Assembly (NCBI GenBank): GCA_964195715.1
Contig: CAXMRU010000183.1
Coordinates: 62,001-126,000, forward strand
From: Benthicola sp964195715
Lineage (GTDB): Bacteria > Gemmatimonadota > Gemmatimonadetes > Palauibacterales > Palauibacteraceae
Direction: 5' to 3'
Length of the DNA stretch: 64,000 nt
In this document: positions 24,581-33,250 of the stretch, in pieces
How positions within the stretch are numbered: the first letter of the stretch is position 1
Layout: each line of letters opens with the position of its first letter
Notes under the pieces: generated by a model
The model's database searches: none
Told to the model about the DNA's origin: nothing
What the model saw: the letters and a program-made list of their open reading frames with translations, nothing else
Position numbers and translations under genes: made by a program

Positions 24581-25883
24581 CGACCTCCGCATCCGCGACG
24601 AGCGGGAAGTGGCGGGCCCGTTCCTTAACCTCCGCACGAATCGCCGCCAGCACCTTCGCGTCCCCGCCACTCCGCAGCACGCGATCGATCAAGCCAGCGA
24701 TTTCATTCATATCGGCCGGGCCCATGCCTCTCGTCGTGAGGGCCGGCGTACCGATCCGGATTCCCGAGGTTACGAATGGCGAGCGCGTCTCTCCCGGAAC
24801 CGTATTCTTGTTCACCGTGATGTCCGCCCGGCCGAGGAATTCCTCCGCGTCCTTGCCCGACAGTTCCGTGTCACGAAGATCGACGAGCAGGAGATGCGTG
24901 TCCGTGCCATCCGACACGAGCTTCCACCCTCGCTCCATCAGCCCAACCGCCAGAGTATGAGCGTTCTCGATGACGCGGGCCGAGTAGCGGACGAAAGCCG
25001 GTGACTGGGCTTCGAACAGCGCCACGGCTTTCGCAGCGATGACGTGCTCCAGAGGCCCACCCTGCATCCCCGGAAATACCGACTTGTCGATCGCCTTCGC
25101 ATGCTGCTCTTTGCACAGGATCAAGCCTCCACGGGGACCCCGAAGCGTCTTGTGGGTCGTCGTAGTCACGATGTCCGCCCACGGCACCGGAGACGGATGC
25201 ACTCCTGCAGCTACGAGCCCCGCGATGTGCGCCATGTCCACGAGGAGCATCGCCCCGACCTCTTGCGCTATCGCACCGATCTCCTCGAACGGCAGGATTC
25301 TCGGGTACGCGCTCGCACCCGCTACGATCATGGCCGGACGCTCCCGGCGCGCCAGTGAAGCCAGCGCATCCATGTCCAGCCAGCCGTCCTCCTCCCGGAC
25401 CCCGTATGGCACCACGTCGTACAACCGGCCGCTGAAGTTGACCGGGGAGCCGTGGGTCAGGTGGCCACCGTGCGACAGGTCCATCCCCAGCAACTTGTCG
25501 CCCGGCTGCAGGAACGCGAAGTACGCGGCCATATTGGCCTGCGCACCGCTGTGTGGCTGAACGTTTGCGTGATCCGCCCTGAACAGGACCTTCGCACGCT
25601 CGCGAGCGAGATCTTCGACGACGTCCACGTGCTCACAGCCACCGTAGTAGCGTTTGCCCGGGTAGCCTTCGGCGTACTTGTTCGTCAGCACCGAGCCCAT
25701 GGCCTCCAGGACCGCGCCGGAGACGAAGTTCTCGCTGGCGATCAACTCCAGACCCTCGTGCTGCCTGGCTGCCTCCGCCTTGATGGCCGCGAATATCTCG
25801 GGATCCACGACCTCGAGGTGATCGCAGGCAGGAGCAACGTCGGTCTCTCCCAGGTGGATCGTCTCGTCTATCACTTCGCTCAC
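24561..25883 (-). CDS. glyA: Serine hydroxymethyltransferase
   Basis: A 440-residue PLP enzyme interconverting serine and glycine with tetrahydrofolate, the main source of one-carbon units. Signatures are HEGLELIASENFVS, NKYAEGYPGKRYYGG, NVQPHSGAQANMA, LLVDMAHIAGLVAAG and TTTTHKTLRGPRGG with the PLP-binding Lys245. Length is a little over the usual 415-420 because of an N-terminal stretch of about 20 residues. ATG 25883 overlaps the leucine dehydrogenase stop by 4 bases. It is part of the Rex-headed run. Confidence 0.97.
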   Translation of the reverse strand: MSEVIDETIHLGETDVAPACDHLEVVDPEIFAAIKAEAARQHEGLELIASENFVSGAVLEAMGSVLTNKYAEGYPGKRYYGGCEHVDVVEDLARERAKVLFRADHANVQPHSGAQANMAAYFAFLQPGDKLLGMDLSHGGHLTHGSPVNFSGRLYDVVPYGVREEDGWLDMDALASLARRERPAMIVAGASAYPRILPFEEIGAIAQEVGAMLLVDMAHIAGLVAAGVHPSPVPWADIVTTTTHKTLRGPRGGLILCKEQHAKAIDKSVFPGMQGGPLEHVIAAKAVALFEAQSPAFVRYSARVIENAHTLAVGLMERGWKLVSDGTDTHLLLVDLRDTELSGKDAEEFLGRADITVNKNTVPGETRSPFVTSGIRIGTPALTTRGMGPADMNEIAGLIDRVLRSGGDAKVLAAIRAEVKERARHFPLVADAEVGAVRTA

Positions 25884-26989
25884 ACGTACGTGCGATGCAG
25901 GTGCGTGACCGCATGGACGCGGCGCAGCGCCACTTCGTTCGCGGCCTTCGCGCTCGTGATCCCCTCGGCTGTCGCTACCTCGAAGATGGCGAGCAACGTC
26001 GAGTAGATCTCTCCTGCCTTACGCTTCGAGCGCTCGAGCGTCCAGCCGGCGAGCTCCGAGTAGACGTTGATCAAGCCACCGGCGTTGATCACGTAGTCCG
26101 GTGCGTACAGGATGTCCCGCTCCTCGAGCATCGCAGCGTGACGGGACTTTGCGAGCTGGTTATTGGCCGCTCCGGCGACGATCTGGACATTCAGCCTCGG
26201 GATCGTGTCGTCGTTCAGGATCGCGCCCATTGCACACGGCGCGAACACGTCAGCGTCGACGTCGTACACCTCGTCAACGCCTACTGCCTCGCAATCGAAC
26301 TCGTCCACGCACCGCTGGACGCGGTCGTCATCGATGTCGGCCACAAAAACCGTGGCTCCCTCTCCTCGGAGGTCCTCTGCCAGAAAGTAACCGACGTGTC
26401 CGGCACCTTGAATCACGACGGAGCGATCAGCGAGTTCGTCCGTCCCGAATTTCTTCAGCGAACAGGCCTTGATGCCCCGGTACGTCCCATACGCCGTGAC
26501 TGGCGATGGGTCGCCGGACCTGCCAGCCATCCCGACGACGTGCTCCGTCTCCATGTGGATGTAGTCCATGTCCGCAACGGACGTGCCGACGTCTTCGGCC
26601 GTGTAGTAGCGGCCTCCCATCGACTCGACGGCGCGGCCGTGGGCCCGCATGATCATCTCGCGCTTGGGTGTGCGATTGTCTCCGATGATGACTGCCTTGC
26701 CGCCACCCAGGTTGAGGCCCGCCACCGCCGCCTTGTAGGTCATGCCGCGCGACAGGCGCAGCACATCGATCAGCGCATCGTAGTCGGAGGCGTAGTTCCA
26801 GAACCGGGTGCCGCCGAGGGCGGGCCCGAGAGCCGTATTATGTATGGCGATGATGCCTTTGTATCCGCTGGACGGGTCGTACGTAAATACTACCTGCTCG
26901 TGGTCGTGCTGGGACAGAAGATCGAATATCTCCCTCCTGCCCTCCAGCGTCTCCGCAACCGTGTCCGCGTAGCTGGCTTCCGTGCTCAC
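25880..26989 (-). CDS. ldh: Leucine/valine-type amino-acid dehydrogenase
   Basis: A 369-residue NAD-dependent dehydrogenase that oxidatively deaminates branched-chain amino acids to 2-oxo acids, releasing ammonia and NADH. Typical segments are GYKGIIAIHNTALGPALGGTR, the catalytic GLNLGGGKAVI with Lys, ETEHVVGM, VVIQGAGHVGYFLAEDL (NAD-binding Rossmann) and APCAMGAILNDDT plus IVAGAANNQL. It reads as leucine dehydrogenase rather than glutamate dehydrogenase, but substrate preference among Leu, Val and Phe needs an assay. It overlaps both neighbours by 4 bases; the NADH it makes is exactly what Rex senses. Confidence 0.93.
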   Translation of the reverse strand: MSTEASYADTVAETLEGRREIFDLLSQHDHEQVVFTYDPSSGYKGIIAIHNTALGPALGGTRFWNYASDYDALIDVLRLSRGMTYKAAVAGLNLGGGKAVIIGDNRTPKREMIMRAHGRAVESMGGRYYTAEDVGTSVADMDYIHMETEHVVGMAGRSGDPSPVTAYGTYRGIKACSLKKFGTDELADRSVVIQGAGHVGYFLAEDLRGEGATVFVADIDDDRVQRCVDEFDCEAVGVDEVYDVDADVFAPCAMGAILNDDTIPRLNVQIVAGAANNQLAKSRHAAMLEERDILYAPDYVINAGGLINVYSELAGWTLERSKRKAGEIYSTLLAIFEVATAEGITSAKAANEVALRRVHAVTHLHRTYV

Positions 26990-28173
26990 TGGCCGTTTCC
27001 TCTCTCCAGGTACAATTCCCGAGCTATGATCATGCGATGGATCTCGCTGGTTCCCTCGTATATCTCCGTGACCTTCGCATCACGGAACAACCTTTCCACG
27101 GGGTACTCGCGGCTGTAACCATAGCCGCCGAACACCTGCACCGCCTGACGCGCCACCCACATCGCCGTTTCGCTGGCATGCAGCTTGGCCATGCTCGACA
27201 GCTTGCGCTTGCGGGGCTCGTCCGCATCGTACGACAACGCCGCCCTGTACAGCAGGCCGCGCGACGCCTCAACTCGCGTGGCCATGTCGGCCAGCTTGAA
27301 CTGGATCCCCTGAAGCCGAGAGATCGAACGTCCGAACTGGACTCTTTGCTCGGCATAGTCCCGGGCGTGATCGAGGGCCGCCTCGGCGATACCGACAGCC
27401 TGCGCCGCGATCCCCAGGCGACCCCCCTCGAGGGCCTCGAGGGCATACCGAAACCCCTGGCCAGGCTCCCCGATCAGGTGCTCCGGTCCCAGATACAGAT
27501 CCTGCAGGGTGGCGGCCACCGTCTCCGACCCTCGCAGGCCCATCTTCCGTTCCTTCTTTCCAGGAATGTATCCGTCGACGCCCGTCGGCACGAGGAACGC
27601 GCCGATCCCCTTCGAGCCCATGCGGTCCTGCGGGTCGTCGGTCCGGACCATCATCAGGATAACGTCGGCCGAGGCGCCGTTCGTGATCCACATCTTGGCG
27701 CCATTCAGTCGCCAACCATCGCCATCTCGAACGGCCTGCGCAGTGATCGCGGCCGCATCGCTTCCGGCATCAGCCTCGGACAGCGAGAAGGCGCCCAGGA
27801 TCTCGCCTCGGGCCATCGGCTTCAGCCAGCGGTCCTTCTGCTCGGCCGTGCCGTGCCGAAGTAGCGTCTGAGTCGGGAGAGAATTGTGGACGCTCATTGA
27901 CACGGCTACCGACGGATCACCCCATGCGATTTCCTCCAGGACATACAGGTACGTGAGCATGTCGAGGCCCAGGCCGTCGTACTCCTCCGGGATGAGCATG
28001 CCCAGAAAGCCCAACTCCCCCAGCTTGTCGACGGGGCTCCGGTCGAACTCTTCCTCGTTCTCGTCACGAAGCCGCACGCCCGGCCGCAACTCCCTCTCGG
28101 CGAACCTCCGGGCCAGCATCAGGATGTCACGCTGCTCATCGCTGAGCCGCGCGCCGAGGTGCGATCTAGGCAT
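26986..28173 (-). CDS. Acyl-CoA dehydrogenase
   Basis: A 395-residue FAD enzyme that introduces the alpha-beta double bond in acyl-CoAs. Visible are the FAD/substrate motif FSLSEADAGSDAAAI, WRLNGAKMWITNG, LRGSETVAATLQDLYL, QFGRSISRLQGIQFKLADMA and the catalytic glutamate region IYEGTSEIHRMIIAREL near the C-terminus. The family position of the catalytic Glu and overall length fit short-chain or branched-chain (isovaleryl/butyryl) enzymes; the exact substrate cannot be fixed. Next to leucine dehydrogenase it could oxidise isovaleryl-CoA, but no branched-chain oxo-acid dehydrogenase is in the window. Confidence 0.93.
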   Translation of the reverse strand: MPRSHLGARLSDEQRDILMLARRFAERELRPGVRLRDENEEEFDRSPVDKLGELGFLGMLIPEEYDGLGLDMLTYLYVLEEIAWGDPSVAVSMSVHNSLPTQTLLRHGTAEQKDRWLKPMARGEILGAFSLSEADAGSDAAAITAQAVRDGDGWRLNGAKMWITNGASADVILMMVRTDDPQDRMGSKGIGAFLVPTGVDGYIPGKKERKMGLRGSETVAATLQDLYLGPEHLIGEPGQGFRYALEALEGGRLGIAAQAVGIAEAALDHARDYAEQRVQFGRSISRLQGIQFKLADMATRVEASRGLLYRAALSYDADEPRKRKLSSMAKLHASETAMWVARQAVQVFGGYGYSREYPVERLFRDAKVTEIYEGTSEIHRMIIARELYLERGNGQ

Positions 28174-29035
28174 CGCCGTACTCGTAGAAGCCGCGCCCGG
28201 CCTTCCGACCCAGCCGGCCTGCGGCCACGTACTTCGTCAGGAGCGGGCACGGACGGTACTTGCTATCTCCCAGATCCCGGTGAAGGACCTGCATGATGAA
28301 CAAGCACGTGTCGAGGCCGATCAGGTCGGCCAGGGCCAGCGGGCCCATCGGGTGGTTCATGCCCAGCTTCATCACTGTGTCGATGGCCTCGGCCTCAGCA
28401 ACTCCCTCCATCAGGCAGAACACGGCCTCGTTGATCATCGGCATGAGGATCCGGTTAGACACGAATCCAGGAAAGTCGTTGACTTCGACGGGCGTCTTCC
28501 CGACGCGCCGGCACAGTGCCAGCGTGAGGTCGGTCGTCGCGTCGTCCGTCTCCAGGCCCCGTATGACCTCGACCAGTTGCATCACGGGCACCGGGTTCAT
28601 GAAGTGCATCCCTATGAAGCGCTGCGGACTGCTGACCGAACGCGCGATCTCCGTGATCGAGATGGAGCTCGTGTTCGACGCGAGGACGGCCTGCTCGCCG
28701 CACACTTCGTCGAGCCGCCTGAAGATCTCGAACTTCAGATCCCGATTCTCGGGTACCGCCTCCACGACCAGTGGAGCAGATGCGACGGACTCCAGATCGG
28801 TCTCCGTGCGGACCCGATCCAGGGCAGCCCGCGCCCCGGTAGCATCTATCCGGTTCTTGGACAGTTGCCGGCTGAGGTTCTTCTCGATCTTCGCCCGGGC
28901 CCGGTCCAGGGCCTCGGGTACCGCATCGACGAGCACGACGTCAATCCCCGCCAGAGCGAAGACGTGGCTGATCCCGTTGCCCATCGTTCCCGCCCCGATC
29001 ACCCCCACGACGTCGACTTGATTCTCGTTCATCAT
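28166..29035 (-). CDS. hbd: 3-hydroxybutyryl-CoA dehydrogenase
   Basis: A 289-residue NAD(P)-dependent dehydrogenase interconverting 3-hydroxyacyl-CoA and acetoacetyl-type CoA. N-terminal Rossmann motif GVIGAGTMGNGI (11-22), then ASNTSSISITEIA and RFIGMHFMNPVPVMQLVEVI with the catalytic His, then DFPGFVSNRILMPMINEA and LGMNHPMGPLALADLIGLD. Single-domain-pair form without crotonase fusion. ATG 29035 overlaps the CPBP protease stop; its stop overlaps the acyl-CoA dehydrogenase by 8 bases. Works in sequence with the thiolase at 30607-31818. Confidence 0.95.
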   Translation of the reverse strand: MMNENQVDVVGVIGAGTMGNGISHVFALAGIDVVLVDAVPEALDRARAKIEKNLSRQLSKNRIDATGARAALDRVRTETDLESVASAPLVVEAVPENRDLKFEIFRRLDEVCGEQAVLASNTSSISITEIARSVSSPQRFIGMHFMNPVPVMQLVEVIRGLETDDATTDLTLALCRRVGKTPVEVNDFPGFVSNRILMPMINEAVFCLMEGVAEAEAIDTVMKLGMNHPMGPLALADLIGLDTCLFIMQVLHRDLGDSKYRPCPLLTKYVAAGRLGRKAGRGFYEYGDA

Positions 29036-30027
29036 CCCTCCGATCCGGTTCGTGGAGCTCTCTCGGCACCCGACACCGGATGTTCTCGTTCGACTTCGCC
29101 CCCGATCAGTGGACCAAGGGCCAGTACAACCGGATCACGGGACAGTCGGGCGGTACGCGCTGTCCAGGCGATCCCGGTGATGGTTGCCATCGTGAGCAGC
29201 AATCCACCCTCAGGACCATACGCGCCGCCCGTCCACAGGTCCGGCCCGCTCACCGACACGTCCACCAGGGCAGGACCGACATCCAGGCCGCTGACCGGCA
29301 GACCGGCAGCCACGCCCATGGTCCAGTTCCACGCGAAATGAGTGCCGGTTACGAACCACAGGCTCAGGGTCCTCCAGTAGAGAACGCCGAGCAAGATTCC
29401 GGCCAGCAGCGTGTTGCCCATCGCACCCCACCCGATACCCGGATTCGCCCCGTGGAGGACCGCGAAAACGACCGCCGTGCCTCCCACTGCCACACCCGGT
29501 CCATGAGCCCCGGCGAGCAACTGAAACGGGTATCCACGAATCGCAAGTTCCTCGAAGAACGCCGCAAGCAGCAGGAGTACGGTCACATAGGGCATCCCCC
29601 CCGCAATCACGTCGCTCGAGACACCGGTGCCGGTCACGTTCAACCAGCCCGCGATCGCCATCACCAGCACGACAGAGCCAAGCAACCCTGCCCCGATTCC
29701 GCACCCGAGCGAGAAGTCCCGCGCAGCCCTGCGGTTGACGACCAGGCCCAGCGCCGCGGGCGGTCTCGACTCCACCCTGGACATCATGACCCAACCAGCG
29801 ACGAGCGCGGCCGCTACCGCCGCACCCACCCCCCACAAGGTGAGCTCGCCGATGGACGCCGGGTCGAGCACCGCGAGGAGGGCCTGAAACGTGAGCAGCG
29901 CCAGAACCAGGAGCGTCGCGTAGACGGCGAGGTGCCAAACCCACGCCCACTGCTCACGACAACCGACCGGACCGGCGACCGATCCCAGCCGCCGCCGTCC
30001 GTCCCCTCCCCCTCCAGCCGGATTCAA
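29032..30027 (-). CDS. CPBP-family intramembrane metalloprotease
   Basis: A 331-residue polytopic membrane protein with about seven or eight helices. It has the CAAX-protease/Abi motifs: EELAIRGYPFQ (Glu159-Glu160-x3-Arg164), then FAVLHG with a histidine and THFAWN with another. These are the glutamate and histidine ligands of the family's zinc site, so catalysis is possible. Bacterial CPBP proteins have varied roles, including bacteriocin immunity and envelope protein processing; this one's target is unknown. It sits oddly in the middle of a catabolic run, 4 bases after bioY and overlapping hbd. Confidence 0.85.
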   Translation of the reverse strand: MNPAGGGGDGRRRLGSVAGPVGCREQWAWVWHLAVYATLLVLALLTFQALLAVLDPASIGELTLWGVGAAVAAALVAGWVMMSRVESRPPAALGLVVNRRAARDFSLGCGIGAGLLGSVVLVMAIAGWLNVTGTGVSSDVIAGGMPYVTVLLLLAAFFEELAIRGYPFQLLAGAHGPGVAVGGTAVVFAVLHGANPGIGWGAMGNTLLAGILLGVLYWRTLSLWFVTGTHFAWNWTMGVAAGLPVSGLDVGPALVDVSVSGPDLWTGGAYGPEGGLLLTMATITGIAWTARTARLSRDPVVLALGPLIGGEVEREHPVSGAERAPRTGSEG

Positions 30028-30031
30028 CCAG

Positions 30032-30610
30032 CTAGGGGATCATTCGGCGCAAGGCGCCTCGGCCTCGCCGGACGATCACGAGTACCAGTATCACCTTCAG
30101 CAGGTCACCAAGCAGGAAGACTCTGACACCCGTGGTCTCGACAAGAGCGCGACCCCCGAGGATCCACAGCCAGGCCAATCCGCCAAGGTGGATGACCGCC
30201 AGCGCCAGAGCGAGCGTCAAGGCCGCTCCGATCCAACCGCGGGCCCGGTCAGTCGCCAGCCCGGCCACCGCCGCCGCAACGGGGAACGCGAGCAAATAGC
30301 CCCCCGTTGGTCCCAGCAGGTACGCGGCGCCGCCACCCGCTGCGAAAAGGGGCAGACCGAGCGCCCCGGCCGCCAGGTACGCGACTTGGCTGGCAGCTCC
30401 CGCCCGGGAGCCGAGTACCACGCCAGCCAGCAGTACGGCCACCGGTTGAAGCGTCATCGGCACGGCCGTGCCCGGTAGCGGTACGCTCAACCGGGCGCCG
30501 AGCGCGGTGAGCGCGGCGAAGCCCAGCACACCCAGCCCAAGGCCGAGCGCACTGAACGTCGTCCTGTCGACGACCTTCGAGTCTACGGTATGTGCTGCCT
30601 CTCGAGTCAT
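30032..30610 (-). CDS. bioY: BioY-type biotin transporter
   Basis: A 192-residue S component of an ECF-type biotin importer, with about six membrane helices. Family segments are ARLSVPLPGTAVPMTLQPVAVLLAG, VLGSRAGAASQVAYLAAGALGLPLFAAGGG and LLGPTGGYLLAFPVAA, and the C-terminal LGDLLKVILVLVIV. It can import biotin alone at low activity or with EcfA/EcfT, which are not in the window. Biotin is needed for acyl-CoA carboxylases used in branched-chain and fatty-acid breakdown. ATG 30610 overlaps the thiolase stop (ATGA), which decides it over upstream in-frame starts. Confidence 0.92.
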   Translation of the reverse strand: MTREAAHTVDSKVVDRTTFSALGLGLGVLGFAALTALGARLSVPLPGTAVPMTLQPVAVLLAGVVLGSRAGAASQVAYLAAGALGLPLFAAGGGAAYLLGPTGGYLLAFPVAAAVAGLATDRARGWIGAALTLALALAVIHLGGLAWLWILGGRALVETTGVRVFLLGDLLKVILVLVIVRRGRGALRRMIP

Positions 30611-31818
30611 ACTCTCTCCACGCTGAGGGCTACGGCATTCCCACCGCCCAGGCACAGGGTGGCGAGGCCCTTGTCCACTTCGCGGTCGCGCATGGCGTAC
30701 AGGAGCGTTGTGAGAATCCTGGCGCCGGAGGCACCAATCGGGTGGCCGAGGGCGATCGCTCCGCCACGCACGTTGACCCGGTCCATTTCCACTCCGAGCT
30801 GCCTGGCGTCCGCTATCGACTGCACGGCGAAGGCTTCGTTCGCCTCGATCAGACCGTAGTCGCCGATCTCGGTCCCTTCCATGTCCATGAGGCGCCGCAC
30901 TGCGTCCACCGGCGCGAAGAAAAGATCGCGCGGCTCCGTCGACCCGACCGAATATGCCGTCACGCGACCGAGGATGTCCAGTCCGTTGGCCCGGGCATAA
31001 GCCTCCGAAGTGACGACAGTAGCGGCCGCCCCATCGTTCAGTCCTGGCGCATTCCCGGCCGTCACCGAATACTCCGTGACCTCGGGCGGAGCGTCGCCGC
31101 TGAACGCCGGCCTCAACCGCCCGAGAGCCTCCACCGTCGTATCTCTGCGCGGAGGCTCGTCCGTGTCGAACACCGTCGTGCCCTTCCGGCTAACGATCTC
31201 GACCGGCACAATTTCGGCCGCGAAATCTCCACCATCGATCGCGGCGGCGGCTTTCATGTGGCTCTCGTACGCGAACTGATCCTGGTCTTCGCGGCTCACT
31301 CCCGCTTTCCACGCCGTGTACTCTGCGTGCCCACCCATGTGGCAGTGACCGAACGAGCACCACAGGCCGTCATGAATCAGACCATCCACCATCGACTGAT
31401 CGCCGAACTTCACACCTCCCCGGTATCCCCGCACCAGGTAGGGCACGTTGGACATCGACTCCATGCCTCCGGCCACGGCGACCTGCAGATCCCCCGCCCG
31501 GATGGCCTGCGCAGCCAGCATCACGGCCTTGAGGCCAGAGCCGCACACCTTGTTGATCGTCATCGCCGGAATCGTCGCGGGCAGGCTGGCGCCGATTGCC
31601 GCCTGCCTGGCCGGGGCCTGTCCGACTCCGGCCTGCACGACGTTGCCCATGATGACCTCTTCGATGTCCTCCATGGCCACGCTCGAGCGCTCGACCACGC
31701 CGGCGATCGCCCTCGCCCCGAGCTCCGGGGCCGTCAGAGACGAAAGCCCCCCGAGAAAACGCCCCGTCGGCAGCCTGGCTGCTCCGACGATTACCGCAGT
31801 CCGATCTGCATCACTCAT
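30607..31818 (-). CDS. atoB: Acetyl-CoA C-acetyltransferase (thiolase)
   Basis: A 403-residue thiolase that condenses two acetyl-CoA or cleaves acetoacetyl-CoA. Catalytic motifs are the nucleophilic Cys in NKVCGSGLKAVM, EANEAFAVQ with Asn/His region, GGAIALGHPIGASGARI and the second cysteine in CLGGGNAVAL at the C-terminus. Degradative (thiolase I) versus biosynthetic (II) use cannot be told apart. ATG 31818 overlaps the NTF2-like stop and fits the family N-terminus (DRTAVIVGAARLPTGRF). With hbd and the acyl-CoA dehydrogenase it covers most steps between acyl-CoA and acetyl-CoA; an enoyl-CoA hydratase is missing from the window. Confidence 0.95.
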   Translation of the reverse strand: MSDADRTAVIVGAARLPTGRFLGGLSSLTAPELGARAIAGVVERSSVAMEDIEEVIMGNVVQAGVGQAPARQAAIGASLPATIPAMTINKVCGSGLKAVMLAAQAIRAGDLQVAVAGGMESMSNVPYLVRGYRGGVKFGDQSMVDGLIHDGLWCSFGHCHMGGHAEYTAWKAGVSREDQDQFAYESHMKAAAAIDGGDFAAEIVPVEIVSRKGTTVFDTDEPPRRDTTVEALGRLRPAFSGDAPPEVTEYSVTAGNAPGLNDGAAATVVTSEAYARANGLDILGRVTAYSVGSTEPRDLFFAPVDAVRRLMDMEGTEIGDYGLIEANEAFAVQSIADARQLGVEMDRVNVRGGAIALGHPIGASGARILTTLLYAMRDREVDKGLATLCLGGGNAVALSVERV

Positions 31819-32294
31819 TTCAACCACTCCTCGCACCCCTGCCTGCGACGCGTATCCACGAGGCCGACGATCTTCCAATCCTCGCCCACCCGGGCGATCT
31901 GGAAGACGTTCACGCCGCAGTGCGAGAGGTTACCGTTATAGTAGAACGCATAGGGGGTAAACACTGTCGCCAGATCGTCATCGATCCGGATCTCGGCAGC
32001 GCCGATCCTCTCGTCAAACGCTCCCGGCTCGGCGTTCCCGACCGCCTGTACCAAGCCTTCTATCTCGCCGAAAACGACGCCCGCTACACCGTCTCGTGCT
32101 CCGGAGCTCGCCATTTTCTTGAGGTCCGGGTGAAACAACCGCCTCACCGCCGCCGAGTCCGCCGCATGCATCGCATCGAACAGAGCGTCCACGAGCGCCG
32201 TTACTTCCTCCTCCACACTCTGCGCGCCTGCCGGTGCCGCACCGCCGCCGAACAGCACTCCGGTTACCAGGGCCACGAGCACGAAACGCTTCAT
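31815..32294 (-). CDS. Secreted NTF2/SnoaL-like protein
   Basis: A 159-residue protein with a clear Sec signal peptide (MKRFVLVALVTGVLFGGGAA, cleaved near AGAQS) followed by a cone-shaped NTF2-like fold: VTALVDALFDAMHAADSAAVRRLFHPDL, then AEIRIDDDLATVFTPYAFYYNGNLSHCGVNVFQI and GEDWKIVGLVDTRRR. These domains bind small ligands or act as hydratases/isomerases; no catalytic residue can be named. ATG 32294 overlaps the metallo-hydrolase stop by 4 bases. Confidence 0.75.
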   Translation of the reverse strand: MKRFVLVALVTGVLFGGGAAPAGAQSVEEEVTALVDALFDAMHAADSAAVRRLFHPDLKKMASSGARDGVAGVVFGEIEGLVQAVGNAEPGAFDERIGAAEIRIDDDLATVFTPYAFYYNGNLSHCGVNVFQIARVGEDWKIVGLVDTRRRQGCEEWLK

Positions 32295-33250
32295 TCGGTT
32301 ACCTCCAGGTTCGGCCCGCCTGACGCGGGCGTATGGCCCTGGCCGTCCGGCCAGATCGCACCGGACACGAGCGCCTGCTCCACAACTTCCTCCAGGACAC
32401 ATCCGGGCTTCCCTCCGTCCGGAATCGTCGCACGACCCCACGCGACGAAAGGATCGTGCTCGAAAGCCAGCATCCACCCCTCGGCCGCCGCGCGGCCGAG
32501 CACGTCCTTCTTGCTCTGCAGCGTAACCAGCGGCTCGACGTCATACCCCATGATCCACGCTAGCGGCAGGTGTGCTGTCGTTGGAACGAGGTCCGCCAGG
32601 AACAGGACGATCTCCTCTCCGAGGTCGATCCTGATCGACTGGTGGTGCGGAGTGTGCCCGGGAGTGTGTACCAGTTGAATCCCCGGCACCACTTCGACGT
32701 CGCCATCTACCAGGTCGAGGCACCCGGCCCGCGCCAGGGGCTCGAAATTGTCCGTAATGTAGCTGGCCCGAATCCGCTCGTTATCCAGTCGCGCGAACTC
32801 ATACTCCCCTTTTCTCACGACATACCGGGCCGTGGGGAACGCAGGTCCGATCTCCCCGTTCACTCCTCGGACCGTTCCACCTCCGGCGTGATCGAAATGG
32901 AGATGCGTTGCGATGATTACATCGACTTCGCCCGGCTCGACGCCGAGGTTCGACAGCGATGATTCGAGCCTCGTCGGGTCGCCATCGTTGGCCACTCCGT
33001 AGACCGACTTGAACTTGTCGCTCTCCTTGTTGCCCAGGCCGGTGTCGATCAGCACGGTGGCCTCGTCCGTCTCAACGAGCAGACAACGCATCGCCAGCGG
33101 TATCCGGTTCCTCTCGTCACTGGGTGCTCGGCGATTCCACAGCGGCTTCGGAACGACACCGAACATCGCCCCGCCGTCGAGCCACAGGCTGCCGGCGTCC
33201 ACCGGCCTGACCCGGCCCCGACTTCCCTCCAGACACGGCGCCTCACACAT
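32291..33250 (-). CDS. MBL-fold metallo-hydrolase
   Basis: A 319-residue metallo-beta-lactamase-fold enzyme with the full zinc signature THLHFDHAGG (HxHxDH), a distal HTPGHTPHHQ and a FLADLVPTTAHL segment that supplies the bridging Asp. The layout (LLVETDEATVLIDTGLGNK, then a long substrate loop) resembles lactonase-like or quorum-quenching members, and no beta-lactamase-specific motif is seen. The substrate is unknown. ATG 33250 has GGGAGG 4 bases upstream and overlaps the exonuclease stop by 8 bases. Confidence 0.85.
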   Translation of the reverse strand: MCEAPCLEGSRGRVRPVDAGSLWLDGGAMFGVVPKPLWNRRAPSDERNRIPLAMRCLLVETDEATVLIDTGLGNKESDKFKSVYGVANDGDPTRLESSLSNLGVEPGEVDVIIATHLHFDHAGGGTVRGVNGEIGPAFPTARYVVRKGEYEFARLDNERIRASYITDNFEPLARAGCLDLVDGDVEVVPGIQLVHTPGHTPHHQSIRIDLGEEIVLFLADLVPTTAHLPLAWIMGYDVEPLVTLQSKKDVLGRAAAEGWMLAFEHDPFVAWGRATIPDGGKPGCVLEEVVEQALVSGAIWPDGQGHTPASGGPNLEVTE

